Below, in pieces: positions 39,593-47,885 of a DNA stretch of 51,535 nucleotides. The notes under the pieces were generated by a model. That model was not told where the DNA came from. It did no database searches and was given only the letters and a program-made list of their open reading frames with translations. This DNA comes from Rummeliibacillus stabekisii (GTDB lineage Bacteria; Bacillota; Bacilli; Bacillales_A; Planococcaceae), in contig NZ_BJVD01000014.1 of NCBI RefSeq assembly GCF_007988965.1, positions 1 to 51,535 on the forward strand, written 5' to 3'. Positions within the stretch are counted from its first letter, which is position 1. Each line of letters opens with the position of its first letter. A program made the translations under genes and the position numbers.

Positions 39593-41827
39593 ATGTATCT
39601 GAAAGAAGAACTGTTTTTAAAAAAGTATTTTGTAATCTTCCTAACGGACAACTTTTTTCCTATAAAAATTGCTTTAAGAGGAGGGATTTCTATAACAAAC
39701 TTTGATTATGGAGGCTTCTTGAAAAAATTTCGGTGGCCGATTGGATTGCCTATTTTTTTGCTTGTAATCTCGTTTTTATTTAATAAGCAACTCTACGGTG
39801 TATTTGGTGCAGAAAATTATTTATCCATTCATTTAATGGTTGAGATATTTATTATTGTTTTTTCCTTTTCGATTGCTATTCAAGCATGGCTGATCGTACC
39901 ATATGTTTTATCGAATAAAAGATTATATATTGGAGCCCTTTTTTTATCTTTAGGTTTAACGGAGTTGTTCCATACTTTAACTTATCAAGGGATGCCGTTT
40001 TTTCTAGAGAGAAGCTCTAATTACTCAGCTACATGGTTTTATATCATTGGACGCCTGTCATTAGCTGTTGGTTTGTTAAGTATATACCTGTTAAAGCCGA
40101 AAAATTCTGTGCTCAAAAATCGCTATATAGTATATGGTTTATCATTAGCCTATACCGTTTGTTGGTTGGGAATTATATACTCTCCCAAAGCATTGTTGCC
40201 AAATCTATTTATTGATGGAGTAGGGACTTCTCAGATAAAAAATGGGCTACAATATGCTGCTGCTTTTATACAACTTTTCTTTGTGGCTTATATTTTTAAA
40301 AGCAAAAATAATGTACAGAAAAAAGAAGTTGAAATGCTGGTACTTGGTTCTTTTTATTTAATATTAGGAGACCTAGTGTTCACCACCTATATCAATGTCT
40401 ATGATTTCAGAGCTATGATTGGCCATTTATTTCAACTAACAAGCTATTACTTTTTTATGAAAGCACTTCATCATACTTCAGTTGAAGAACCATTTGAGTT
40501 GTTAATGGAAACTCAGGAGGAGCTGGAAAGTTCTCAGGATTCTTTAAGATACACGATGGATCATGATGAGCTCACGGGTTTGCCTAAACTGCACTATATA
40601 GAAACTAAACTAGCAGAAATGTTAAATATTCATAAAAAAGCTGCTGTTTTAATGATGGAAGTAGATCGTATAAAGGTTATAAATGAATCGTTTGGTAGTA
40701 GGTTTGCTGATCAAATTATTCAAGGAGTTTCTAAAAGATTGAATTGTGTAGAATCGCAGAAGAGGGTACTAGGCAAAGGAAATAACGGTGAATTTATTCT
40801 TATTGTTCCAACTGTGTCAAATAGAGAAGAAGTCACCGCCATTTGTGAAAAAATTACACAATTAATGGAAGTTCATTTTCCCGTCCAGCATCATCAAGTG
40901 AAAGTAGATTTAAATATCGGAATTGCTATTTATCCAGAGCATGGCAGAAATGCAAGCGATCTATTTAGACATGCTCAAGTTGCTATGCATCAAGCAAAAC
41001 ATCAAATAAACCGAGTACTTTTTTACGAAAAAAATATGGAAAAATGTTCAGAACAAAAAATGTTGCTAGAGCATGATTTACACAAAGCACTTGAAAATCA
41101 AGAACTCTTCCTTGATTATCAGCCACAGATTGATGTAAGAACAGGAGAAATAGTATCTGTTGAGGCATTACTCAGATGGAAGCATCCAACAAAGGGGATT
41201 ATTTCTCCTGCTGATTTTATTCCGATAGCAGAAGAATCAGGGCTAATTGTGCCAATAGGTGAATGGGTGCTTCAACAAGCATGTAGCCAAGTGAAAAAAT
41301 GCCAGGAGGATTGCCAGCTAACGATTGGTGTATCGGTAAATTTATCGATCCGCCAATTCTTCCAGCATAATTTAGCTCATACAGTCAAAAGGGTTCTGGC
41401 AGAGACACAGCTTCATCCTGCTTGTCTAGAACTTGAAATTACTGAAAGTATGACGATGGATAGAAAACATGCAGTCGAAACGTTATGCGAGTTAAAAGAA
41501 TTAGGAATTAAAATTGCGATTGATGATTTTGGAACAGGATACTCATCTATCGCCTATCTGAAAGATTTGCCAATTGATACATTGAAAATAGATCGTTCAT
41601 TTGTTATGCAAATACCAACAGGGGATACTGTTCTTATTTCGATGATTATTTCTCTGGCAAAACATCTACATTTAACAATTATTGCAGAAGGAGTGGAAGA
41701 AGAGCTCCAGTGGGAATTTCTTTCAAGAGAAGGATGCAATCTTATTCAAGGTTACTTATGTGGAAGGCCGATGCCGCTCCATCAAATTATAGAAACAATT
41801 CATTTTCAACAAGCTGCCCAAATTTAA
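39593..41827 (+). CDS. MASE3-GGDEF-EAL protein, predicted c-di-GMP phosphodiesterase with degenerate GGDEF
   Basis: 744 residues counted from ATG 39593. An N-terminal membrane sensor (about 45-292, MASE3-like, with LTELFHTLTYQGMP) is followed by a GGDEF domain (about 320-480) whose signature reads N-N-G-E-F (397-401), so cyclase activity is unlikely. The EAL domain (about 490-740) is intact: E524-A525-L526 in SVEALLRWKHP, then EITESM, IDDFGTGYSS, LKIDRSFV and AEGVEE. It should hydrolyse c-di-GMP at the membrane. ATG 39593 has no ribosome binding site. A perfect AGGAGGG (about 39679-39685) precedes an in-frame ATA at 39692, and a TTG at 39719 follows GGAGG, so the true N-terminus is uncertain. 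Confidence 0.88.
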   Translation: MYLKEELFLKKYFVIFLTDNFFPIKIALRGGISITNFDYGGFLKKFRWPIGLPIFLLVISFLFNKQLYGVFGAENYLSIHLMVEIFIIVFSFSIAIQAWLIVPYVLSNKRLYIGALFLSLGLTELFHTLTYQGMPFFLERSSNYSATWFYIIGRLSLAVGLLSIYLLKPKNSVLKNRYIVYGLSLAYTVCWLGIIYSPKALLPNLFIDGVGTSQIKNGLQYAAAFIQLFFVAYIFKSKNNVQKKEVEMLVLGSFYLILGDLVFTTYINVYDFRAMIGHLFQLTSYYFFMKALHHTSVEEPFELLMETQEELESSQDSLRYTMDHDELTGLPKLHYIETKLAEMLNIHKKAAVLMMEVDRIKVINESFGSRFADQIIQGVSKRLNCVESQKRVLGKGNNGEFILIVPTVSNREEVTAICEKITQLMEVHFPVQHHQVKVDLNIGIAIYPEHGRNASDLFRHAQVAMHQAKHQINRVLFYEKNMEKCSEQKMLLEHDLHKALENQELFLDYQPQIDVRTGEIVSVEALLRWKHPTKGIISPADFIPIAEESGLIVPIGEWVLQQACSQVKKCQEDCQLTIGVSVNLSIRQFFQHNLAHTVKRVLAETQLHPACLELEITESMTMDRKHAVETLCELKELGIKIAIDDFGTGYSSIAYLKDLPIDTLKIDRSFVMQIPTGDTVLISMIISLAKHLHLTIIAEGVEEELQWEFLSREGCNLIQGYLCGRPMPLHQIIETIHFQQAAQI

Positions 41828-41850
41828 GTAAGCAGCTTGTTTATTTTTTT
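41808..41850 (+). terminator. Intrinsic terminator of the EAL gene
   Basis: A 10-bp perfect stem (41808-41817 with 41832-41841) that includes the last codons and stop of the gene, with a T-rich tail. Confidence 0.85.
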
Positions 41851-42021
41851 GAAAAGAAGGTATTATGTTTGAGGGAAAAATATGATTTGAGAACTCGGTT
41901 TGTAAAACCATCCGACTATCAGGTAAATTCCATATTAGAGATAAAATATCAATTTTTGCAACGATTCTTTTTTAATGGGGTATTTATGCTACGATTAATA
42001 AAACAACTTGGAGGTTATAGT

Positions 42022-42624
42022 ATGAAAAATTTAGTCAAAAAATTTGTAAAAGGTACAATCGCGACTAGTGTACTTGCATCTGGTTTATTAATTGGTACAG
42101 CGTCTTTCGAAACGAGTGAATTAGCAGGTACTCAGACTGTTCAAGCAGCTAGCAAAAAAGTTTCGAAAAAAGGGGTTTTTACACTTTCAAAGGGATTTAC
42201 ACTAAAAGAAGCCCAAAATGAATTAAGACCTGAAGCTGCAAGATTAATCCGTATTTACGGCGAATCAAACAGAACAGGAAAAACAACAACATTTAATAAA
42301 TATGCAAAGAATCATATAGCACCTAAAACTGATACAAACTATTTACTAGGCTATAAATATTCAACGGATAGATACAAAGAAAGAATAAAGCTCAATCGTA
42401 AATCTAATAGCAAAAAAATCATTCATCTTTACGGCAAAAATTTAAAGCTGGCAACAACCTCAAAAGTAAAAAACTATGACTCAAGAAAAGGGACAGGTTG
42501 GGCAAATATTCGATATCAATTCCAGCCTAAAGATTTTAACGCAATGGGTAACGTATCGGTAACTCTTAAGTTTACCAAAGTGAAGAGCGGTAAATATGTA
42601 CTTGAAGATATTCATTTCTATTAA
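42022..42624 (+). CDS. Secreted hypothetical protein (200 aa)
   Basis: 200 residues, start ATG 42022 with a GGAGGT site. A clear Sec signal peptide (KKFVKGTIATSVLASGLLIG, cleavage near VQAAS) is followed by a basic, tyrosine-rich mature domain with lysine-rich C-terminal strands (FTKVKSGKYVLEDIHFY). No cell-wall anchor. The family is not recognised. A longer frame extends upstream, but only this start carries the signal peptide at the N-terminus and a ribosome binding site. Confidence 0.7.
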   Translation: MKNLVKKFVKGTIATSVLASGLLIGTASFETSELAGTQTVQAASKKVSKKGVFTLSKGFTLKEAQNELRPEAARLIRIYGESNRTGKTTTFNKYAKNHIAPKTDTNYLLGYKYSTDRYKERIKLNRKSNSKKIIHLYGKNLKLATTSKVKNYDSRKGTGWANIRYQFQPKDFNAMGNVSVTLKFTKVKSGKYVLEDIHFY

Positions 42625-42706
42625 GCCTTATAAATGATTATGGCTTGGGCATGCTAATCCAGAGCAATAAACATTGTTCACTTCATAAATATGAGGAGGA
42701 TAGCCC

Positions 42707-42922
42707 ATGCCAAATGTACAAGTGAATTGTTCTGTTTCCGATTGTTTTTTCCATAAGGTTGGTAATGTTTGTTGTGCATCAGCGATTAATGTCGATATGG
42801 ATTACCACTCCAGAGATAAGGATACAGAGTTTGCAACAGAGTTTGATTTTGACAAGATTTCCGAAAAAGCTAACACTTCTAAGGATACTTGCTGTAAAAC
42901 TTTTAAACCAAAAGAAAAGTAA
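42707..42922 (+). CDS. DUF1540 cysteine-rich protein
   Basis: A 71-residue DUF1540 protein with seven cysteines. NCSVSDCFFH begins the domain, then CCASAINV, and DTCCKTFKP ends it; the spacing suggests a small metal-binding or disulfide-stabilised fold. Family members are common in spore-formers and of unknown function. The start has a GAGGAGG site. A terminator follows. Confidence 0.85.
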   Translation: MPNVQVNCSVSDCFFHKVGNVCCASAINVDMDYHSRDKDTEFATEFDFDKISEKANTSKDTCCKTFKPKEK

Positions 42923-42966
42923 AAGATAACTCATGAACAATTGGCAGCTATGCGATTCATAGCATT

Positions 42967-42997
42967 AGGGATTCCACTATAACGTGGGTCCCTTTTT
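42967..42997 (+). terminator. Terminator after the DUF1540 gene
   Basis: A 9-10 bp stem with one bulge (AGGGATTCCAC with GTGGGTCCCT), a 6-nt loop and a T7 tail. Confidence 0.75.
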
Positions 42998-43070
42998 TTA
43001 GTCATTTGATTTCCATAATATAATCTCGTATACTTTTTTCTGTATAACTAAAGAGTAAAGGAGACGCGTC

Positions 43071-43292
43071 ATGACATTTGAAGAAATACTACCGCGTATG
43101 AAAGCAGGAGAAAAAGTCATAAGAAAAGGATTTAATGGAGCTGAATTATACATAAAATTAGTAGGGGAAAGCACGCATGATGGTGAAAAGCTAAATCCGT
43201 ATTTTTTAATTAATGTATCTGGTGAAGGCTACACTATGTTCACGCCGACAGTTTGTGATTTATTAGCCGAAGACTGGGAAATTGTCGAATAA
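43071..43292 (+). CDS. DUF2829 family protein (Tad2-like)
   Basis: 73 residues. The MTFEEILPRMKAGEKVIRKG start, the ELYIKL strand, PYFLIN and the DLLAEDWEIVE end match DUF2829. Phage Tad2 proteins of this family bind and sequester the cyclic ADP-ribose signal of Thoeris defence. Here the gene is chromosomal, with its own AAAGGAG site and no phage genes nearby, so it could be a domesticated phage gene or have a different ligand. Family assignment is good; function is inference. Confidence 0.8.
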   Translation: MTFEEILPRMKAGEKVIRKGFNGAELYIKLVGESTHDGEKLNPYFLINVSGEGYTMFTPTVCDLLAEDWEIVE

Positions 43293-43384
43293 GACACTTC
43301 TCACTAGATGAGTGGAAATGTATTATATATGAATATAATTGAGAGTCCATGGATTGCCATGGGCTTTTGTAATGAGGTGCAAAA

Positions 43385-44137
43385 ATGAAATTTGATTTTA
43401 AAGGCAAAACTGTTTTTGTTACGGGAGCAGCGTCTGGAATTGGGCACGCACAAGCAAGGGCGTTTCTTGAAAGTGGAGCGATGGTATTTGCGATGGATTT
43501 AGACGAAGAGGGATTGAATTCTATAGCGAATGAATATAAGCAAAATTTTGCTTATTCAGTAGGTAGCGTAGCGGATAATAGTCAGGTAGTGAAAGCTGTC
43601 CAAAAGGCCATTTCGCTTTTTTCTAAAATTGATATCTTGCTAAATACAGCTGGCATTTTAGATGGCTATGCAAAGACATTAGATACAGATGAGGCTTTGT
43701 GGGATGCTATTTTAAATACAAACCTTAAAGGAACATATTTAGTAACGAATGCAATTCTACCACAAATGATTGAGATAAAATCAGGGGTCATTATCAATAT
43801 GGCTTCCATTGCAGGCCTTGTAGCAGGGGGAGGCGGAGCAGCATATACAGCTTCTAAACATGCAATTGTCGGTTACACTAAACAGCTAGATTTAGATTAT
43901 AGTAAAATGGGTATTCGTGCTAATGCGATTGCTCCAGGTGCTATTCAAACACCTATGAACAAAGCGGATTTCCAAGGCGATGGAGAGATGGCAAAATGGG
44001 TGGCAAGAGAGACACCTGCAGGTAGATGGGCCCAACCAAGTGAAGTGGCAAACCTTACACTGTTTTTAGCACATGACGCCTCAGACTATATACATGCTGC
44101 AGTCGTCCCAATTGATGGAGGTTGGATTGCAAAATAA
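43385..44137 (+). CDS. SDR oxidoreductase (FabG-like)
   Basis: A 250-residue classical SDR. TGAASGIG (14-21) binds the cofactor, NTAG follows, the catalytic serine is in NMASIAG, and YTASK (YxxxK) is intact; PGAIQTPM and the VPIDGGWIAK end are typical of 3-oxoacyl-ACP reductase-like SDRs. An acidic residue after the second strand (MDLDEEG) favours NAD over NADP. No fatty-acid genes are nearby, so it is more likely a general alcohol or ketone reductase. The start has a GAGGTG site. Confidence 0.88.
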   Translation: MKFDFKGKTVFVTGAASGIGHAQARAFLESGAMVFAMDLDEEGLNSIANEYKQNFAYSVGSVADNSQVVKAVQKAISLFSKIDILLNTAGILDGYAKTLDTDEALWDAILNTNLKGTYLVTNAILPQMIEIKSGVIINMASIAGLVAGGGGAAYTASKHAIVGYTKQLDLDYSKMGIRANAIAPGAIQTPMNKADFQGDGEMAKWVARETPAGRWAQPSEVANLTLFLAHDASDYIHAAVVPIDGGWIAK

Positions 44138-44176
44138 TGTTTTCTATTTAACAACTATTTGATATACTTTTCAAGT

Positions 44177-44278
44177 AAGCAAATTTGCTTGCACTGCGGC
44201 ACTTTTGGTTAGGCATAGTCTAATCTCCTTTGGTCGCAGTTATGACTAAAATAGCTTTTGGCTATTTTACAAAGGAGA
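44177..44278 (+). promoter_or_regulatory. Structured queT leader, candidate preQ1 riboswitch
   Basis: The leader contains a palindrome around 44179-44188, a perfect 6-bp stem ACTGCG/CGCAGT (44193-44198 with 44235-44240), a 9-nt anti-ribosome-binding-site TCTCCTTTG (44224-44232) complementary to CAAAGGAGA (44270-44278), and a competing 8-bp hairpin (44248-44255 with 44261-44268). The ending resembles preQ1-II (COG4708) RNAs, which control queT translation in other Firmicutes, but I cannot fit a known preQ1 class base by base. Confidence 0.55.
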
Positions 44279-44284
44279 ATGAAA

Positions 44285-44794
44285 ATGAATAAAACGTTTT
44301 ACAATGTATCTACACGTACCTCTGTTACAGAGATCACCAAAACAGCCCTCGTTGCCGCCCTTTATGTTGCGGTCACCACCGTTTTAGCTGTCGTCAGTTT
44401 TGGCGCCATCCAATTTCGTTTAGCTGAAATGTTTAACTATCTAGCACTTTATCATAAACGTTACATAGTAGCCGTCACTCTCGGTGTTATTATTGCTAAT
44501 TTTATGTCTCCGACATGGCCAATCGATGTGCCAGTTGGTGGGCTTGCTACATTTTTAGTCATTCTTTTATGCCGAGCGGTAACGAAAAAAATCAAGAATG
44601 ATATTACAAAAATGGCAGTCACTGCTTTAATTTTTGCTTTCTCTATGTTCACGGTTGCTGGGCAATTATCTATTCTTTATCATCTTCCTTTTTTCTATAC
44701 ATGGTATACAGTTGCGCTTGGTGAGCTGCTTTCGATGGCAGTAGGTGGCGTAATTATGAATATATTGAAAAAGAAAATTGATTTTACAAAATAA
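44285..44794 (+). CDS. queT: QueT family transporter (queuosine precursor uptake)
   Basis: A 169-residue membrane protein with about five spans. LVAALYVAVTTVLAVVSFG, IQFRLAEMFNYLAL and GVIIANFMSPTWPIDVPVGG are QueT signatures. QueT is a substrate-binding S component of an ECF transporter for preQ1 or queuosine-type deazapurines and relies on shared ECF energising subunits that are not in this window. ATG 44285 has AAAGGAGA 6-7 bp upstream. The gene has a structured leader and a strong terminator. Confidence 0.88.
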   Translation: MNKTFYNVSTRTSVTEITKTALVAALYVAVTTVLAVVSFGAIQFRLAEMFNYLALYHKRYIVAVTLGVIIANFMSPTWPIDVPVGGLATFLVILLCRAVTKKIKNDITKMAVTALIFAFSMFTVAGQLSILYHLPFFYTWYTVALGELLSMAVGGVIMNILKKKIDFTK

Positions 44795-44805
44795 AAGCTT
44801 CACTA

Positions 44806-44846
44806 AAAATGCTCTTCTCAATTTAATGAGAAGAGCATTTTTTTAT
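44806..44846 (+). terminator. Intrinsic terminator of queT
   Basis: A perfect 15-bp stem (44806-44820 with 44827-44841), a 6-nt loop and a T tract. A-rich on its other flank, so it may also end the convergent MMPL transcript. Confidence 0.92.
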
Positions 44847-44878
44847 AGTAAATGTTTTCTTTTTTATGTCCCAACAAG

Positions 44879-47095
44879 TTATTCTTCTTCACTATCCTTC
44901 ATTTTCCATCTATGCCCTGGCCAGTATGCATAACGGCCAAGCACAGCAGTGATAGCAGGAACAAGGAGAGGACGAACAACAAATGTGTCTAATAATACGC
45001 CGATTGCTGTCACGATCCCAAATTGCAGGAGTACTTGAATAGGCAAGGTAGCCAAGACTGCAAAAGTTCCAGCTAGAATTAAACCTGCAGAAGTAATCAC
45101 GCTGCTTGTTTCACTGACCCCATTTGCGATGGCTAATCGATTACTTTGTTTATTTTTGTTTTTCCAAATACTTGATATCATAAAAATATTATAATCTTCA
45201 CCTAATGCAACTAAGAAAACGAATGAGTATAAAGGAATTAAGCCCTGAATTGCTGAAATGCCTAATACATCGTGTACCAGTATCCAACCAGCGCCCAACG
45301 CAGATAAATAAGAAAGCAAGACTGTTAGGATCAGGTATACCATCGCCACAATAGATCGCAAGTACATTAACAACAATGCAGCTATAATAACGATTACTGT
45401 TGGTACAATTACTTTCATATCTCGTTCGGTTGTCTTCACTGTGTCATATTGCTTAGAAGTTTCGCCACCTATCCAGAGATGATCCTGTGGTTGCACACCT
45501 GAGTCTTTTAGTATGGTAGAAACCTTCTTGTTTAATTTTGGTATAGTATCAACAGCTTCCATACTGTAAGGGTCTTCTTTTAAAGTAATATCATAAGAAT
45601 GATATTCTTTGTTTTTAACCCCTTCTTTTTTCTCTGAAACTTCTTCGATATAGGATAGCTTGCTCAGCTGATCTTTAATCTCAACTTTTTTACCTTCTGT
45701 ATTGATGATTAATTGTAAAGGTGCTAGCTTTCCTTGTGAAAAATGTTCGGACATTAAATCAAAACCTTCTCTAGAAGGCATATCTTTTGGAAACGATTCT
45801 ATTAAATCCTGTGTATATTGAATACGCGGAACGAAGGATGCTAATGCGCCTAATAGGACAACACTTAAAATAATGACAGTCCACGGTTTTCTTGTCACCC
45901 AATTGCCAATTTTTCTGCTGAACTTTCCGTGGGGAGCGATTCTTCTGACTTTTTTTCCTTTCTTTTCTTCTAGTTTCTTTGACATTTCCTCTGTTCTTGG
46001 GATGAAAGGGTAAAATGCTGCACGCCCAAGAATACCTAACAAAGCAGGTAACAGTGTTAATGCCGCCATACCCATAATGAGGATAACTAAACTAAATGGA
46101 ACTGCGAAGCGATGGAAGGATCCATATTGTGCAAGCAGCAAAGTACTTAGGCTAAGCACGACGGTTAATGCACTTACTAAGATAGCTCCGCCTGAATGTT
46201 TAATGGCATGTTCTAAGGCTGTAAATTTATCCTCTTCCTCTAATAAACATTCTCTGTATTTGGACACTAAGAATAAACAATAATCTGTTCCTGCGCCGAA
46301 TAATAATACGGTCATAATGGATACGGCTTGTGAATCAACTGTAATAAAGCCTTCTTTAGCGAGAAATCCTAAAAGAGGATTCGTCACACCATAAGCAAAT
46401 CCTACACCTATCAATGGCACTAACGCTAAGAGTGGGGAGCGATATAACAGCACAAGCAATATTAATACTAATAAAACCGTACCAATCAGTAGCGTTACAT
46501 CTGCTTTACTGAATAAGGCAGTAGCATCTGTAGAAATTCCTACAGGACCAGTAAAACGAACATGTAAGCCTGAGTCACTAATTTTACGATCAAATAAAGA
46601 TTTAGAGTCTACTTTAGATAAATGTTTTTTTAATGTAGACAAATTACTATCTAATTCCTCGGTTGCTGCTTTTTTATCCATGAATATAGGCGTTACAATT
46701 GTTTGGCCATCTTCAGATGCAGATGCTTGTAAACCTTGCGGTGGAAGCTTTCCAAGCGGAGGAAGAAAATTTTGAGCTGATAAAGGATGTTTTTCTAGAT
46801 GTTGATATAATGATGAAATCTTTTGGTAATCTTGGGTGGTCAACCCGTCTGTCCGATGCCATACAATTAACAATGGTGTACCTGTATTATCAGGGTATTG
46901 TTCTTTTGCAATTTTTTCTGCTTTTACTGACATAGCATTGTCAGGCAAATTAGCGGCACCATTATCTGTTTCTTTGTTTACGCTTGGAAAAACGGCTGTA
47001 AGTATGGCTACTAAAAGAACCCAAACTGCCAAAGTAATCCATCTTCCTTTTTTACTTGAGACAGCTGTTACAAATTCGATAAAAAACTTTTTCAT
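44879..47095 (-). CDS. MMPL/RND-type membrane exporter (YdfJ-like)
   Basis: 738 residues with two homologous halves, each with a large extracellular domain after the first span and a cluster of five to six spans. The first half has the GAGTDYCLFLVSKYRE motif and the second GEDYNIFMISSIWK, the proton-relay-bearing signatures of the MMPL family. It probably exports lipids or lipophilic toxic compounds. It is preceded by a TetR gene on the same strand, and an imperfect TetR-like operator lies in the gap, so it is likely repressed and drug- or lipid-inducible. Confidence 0.9.
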   Translation of the reverse strand: MKKFFIEFVTAVSSKKGRWITLAVWVLLVAILTAVFPSVNKETDNGAANLPDNAMSVKAEKIAKEQYPDNTGTPLLIVWHRTDGLTTQDYQKISSLYQHLEKHPLSAQNFLPPLGKLPPQGLQASASEDGQTIVTPIFMDKKAATEELDSNLSTLKKHLSKVDSKSLFDRKISDSGLHVRFTGPVGISTDATALFSKADVTLLIGTVLLVLILLVLLYRSPLLALVPLIGVGFAYGVTNPLLGFLAKEGFITVDSQAVSIMTVLLFGAGTDYCLFLVSKYRECLLEEEDKFTALEHAIKHSGGAILVSALTVVLSLSTLLLAQYGSFHRFAVPFSLVILIMGMAALTLLPALLGILGRAAFYPFIPRTEEMSKKLEEKKGKKVRRIAPHGKFSRKIGNWVTRKPWTVIILSVVLLGALASFVPRIQYTQDLIESFPKDMPSREGFDLMSEHFSQGKLAPLQLIINTEGKKVEIKDQLSKLSYIEEVSEKKEGVKNKEYHSYDITLKEDPYSMEAVDTIPKLNKKVSTILKDSGVQPQDHLWIGGETSKQYDTVKTTERDMKVIVPTVIVIIAALLLMYLRSIVAMVYLILTVLLSYLSALGAGWILVHDVLGISAIQGLIPLYSFVFLVALGEDYNIFMISSIWKNKNKQSNRLAIANGVSETSSVITSAGLILAGTFAVLATLPIQVLLQFGIVTAIGVLLDTFVVRPLLVPAITAVLGRYAYWPGHRWKMKDSEEE

Positions 47096-47137
47096 TAAGA
47101 AGAGCCCCTTTCGGAAGGATTTAATTTAATTATATAT

Positions 47138-47147
47138 ACTGGTCAGT
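47138..47147. promoter_or_regulatory. Candidate TetR operator upstream of the MMPL gene
   Basis: ACTGGTCAGT, with ACTG/CAGT arms in an AT-rich, roughly symmetric flank, about 45 bp before the MMPL start. It resembles operators of QacR/TetR-type regulators. The assignment is from position and symmetry only. Confidence 0.35.
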
Positions 47148-47220
47148 TAATTATCAAATCTATTTTCTTATTAATATATGATGACCTAATATCCTAGTAT
47201 GTAAACATACGTTAAGATAA

Positions 47221-47248
47221 AAAATTCCCGCTATAAAAACTAGCGGGA
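47221..47248 (-). terminator. Terminator of the TetR gene
   Basis: An 8-bp GC-rich stem (47226-47233 with 47241-47248), a 7-nt loop and a T6 tail on the minus strand. It lies between tetR and the MMPL gene, so the two are at least partly transcribed separately. Confidence 0.8.
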
Positions 47249-47258
47249 TAAGCCTATA

Positions 47259-47885
47259 TTAATTTTTAAAGAAGCCATTCCAAAAAACATCTAATATTTG
47301 AACAGCGGATGTCTCAGTTGACTCGAATATGGAAAGCCCATCTGCTTGCTTATAATTCCCCACCCGAATAAGTGCAAGATAGGCATGCGCTGCAAATTTT
47401 GTATTTACATGAGGTATTTCTCCCGAGTCTATCGCTTTTTTAAATTCATTTTCAATCCCTTCGTACATTTTTTCTTCTGCTTTTTTCATTTCACTCATTT
47501 GCTCTTCTGATAAGGATTGTTTAGATTCTCTCATAAACCCATCCAAGTCAAGGGTGGTGGTTGCTTTTAAGTGTGCCGTTGTCACATCTAATAAACGATC
47601 ATACAAGGGCTTATCTGAAGTGAGCAAAAATAGAATTCGTTCTTGAATTCTTTCCATTAGTGCAACCATTGTTTCTTTAAACAATTCAGCTTTGGTTTCA
47701 AAATAGTAATATACGGTTGCTTTAGTCGTTTCAGAATTTCGAGCAATGTCATCCATCGAGACCCTTTGATAGCCATTCTCCAAGAATAACCGTGTAGCAA
47801 CTTGTAGGATTACTTCCCTTGTCGATATATTATTATCTTTTTGTTTCGGCCTTCCAACAGGGCGACCTCGTTTTTTAGAAGCCAT
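47259..47885 (-). CDS. TetR/AcrR family repressor
   Basis: 208 residues. A basic N-terminal arm (KKRGRPVGRPKQKD) precedes the TetR HTH (about 24-70; STREVILQVATRLFLENGYQ, then MDDIARNSETTKATVYYYF), with a helical ligand-binding domain behind it. An AAGGAGAAGG site precedes the ATG. It is adjacent to and upstream of the MMPL exporter on the same strand, with a terminator and an operator-like sequence between them, so it most probably represses that exporter and itself. Confidence 0.9.
   Translation of the reverse strand: MASKKRGRPVGRPKQKDNNISTREVILQVATRLFLENGYQRVSMDDIARNSETTKATVYYYFETKAELFKETMVALMERIQERILFLLTSDKPLYDRLLDVTTAHLKATTTLDLDGFMRESKQSLSEEQMSEMKKAEEKMYEGIENEFKKAIDSGEIPHVNTKFAAHAYLALIRVGNYKQADGLSIFESTETSAVQILDVFWNGFFKN

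Noticed and set aside
41710-42021. Upstream extension of the 200-aa secreted protein gene
   Set aside because: The extension lies inside the EAL gene and its terminator; the internal ATG 42022 has a GGAGGT site and starts a proper signal peptide.
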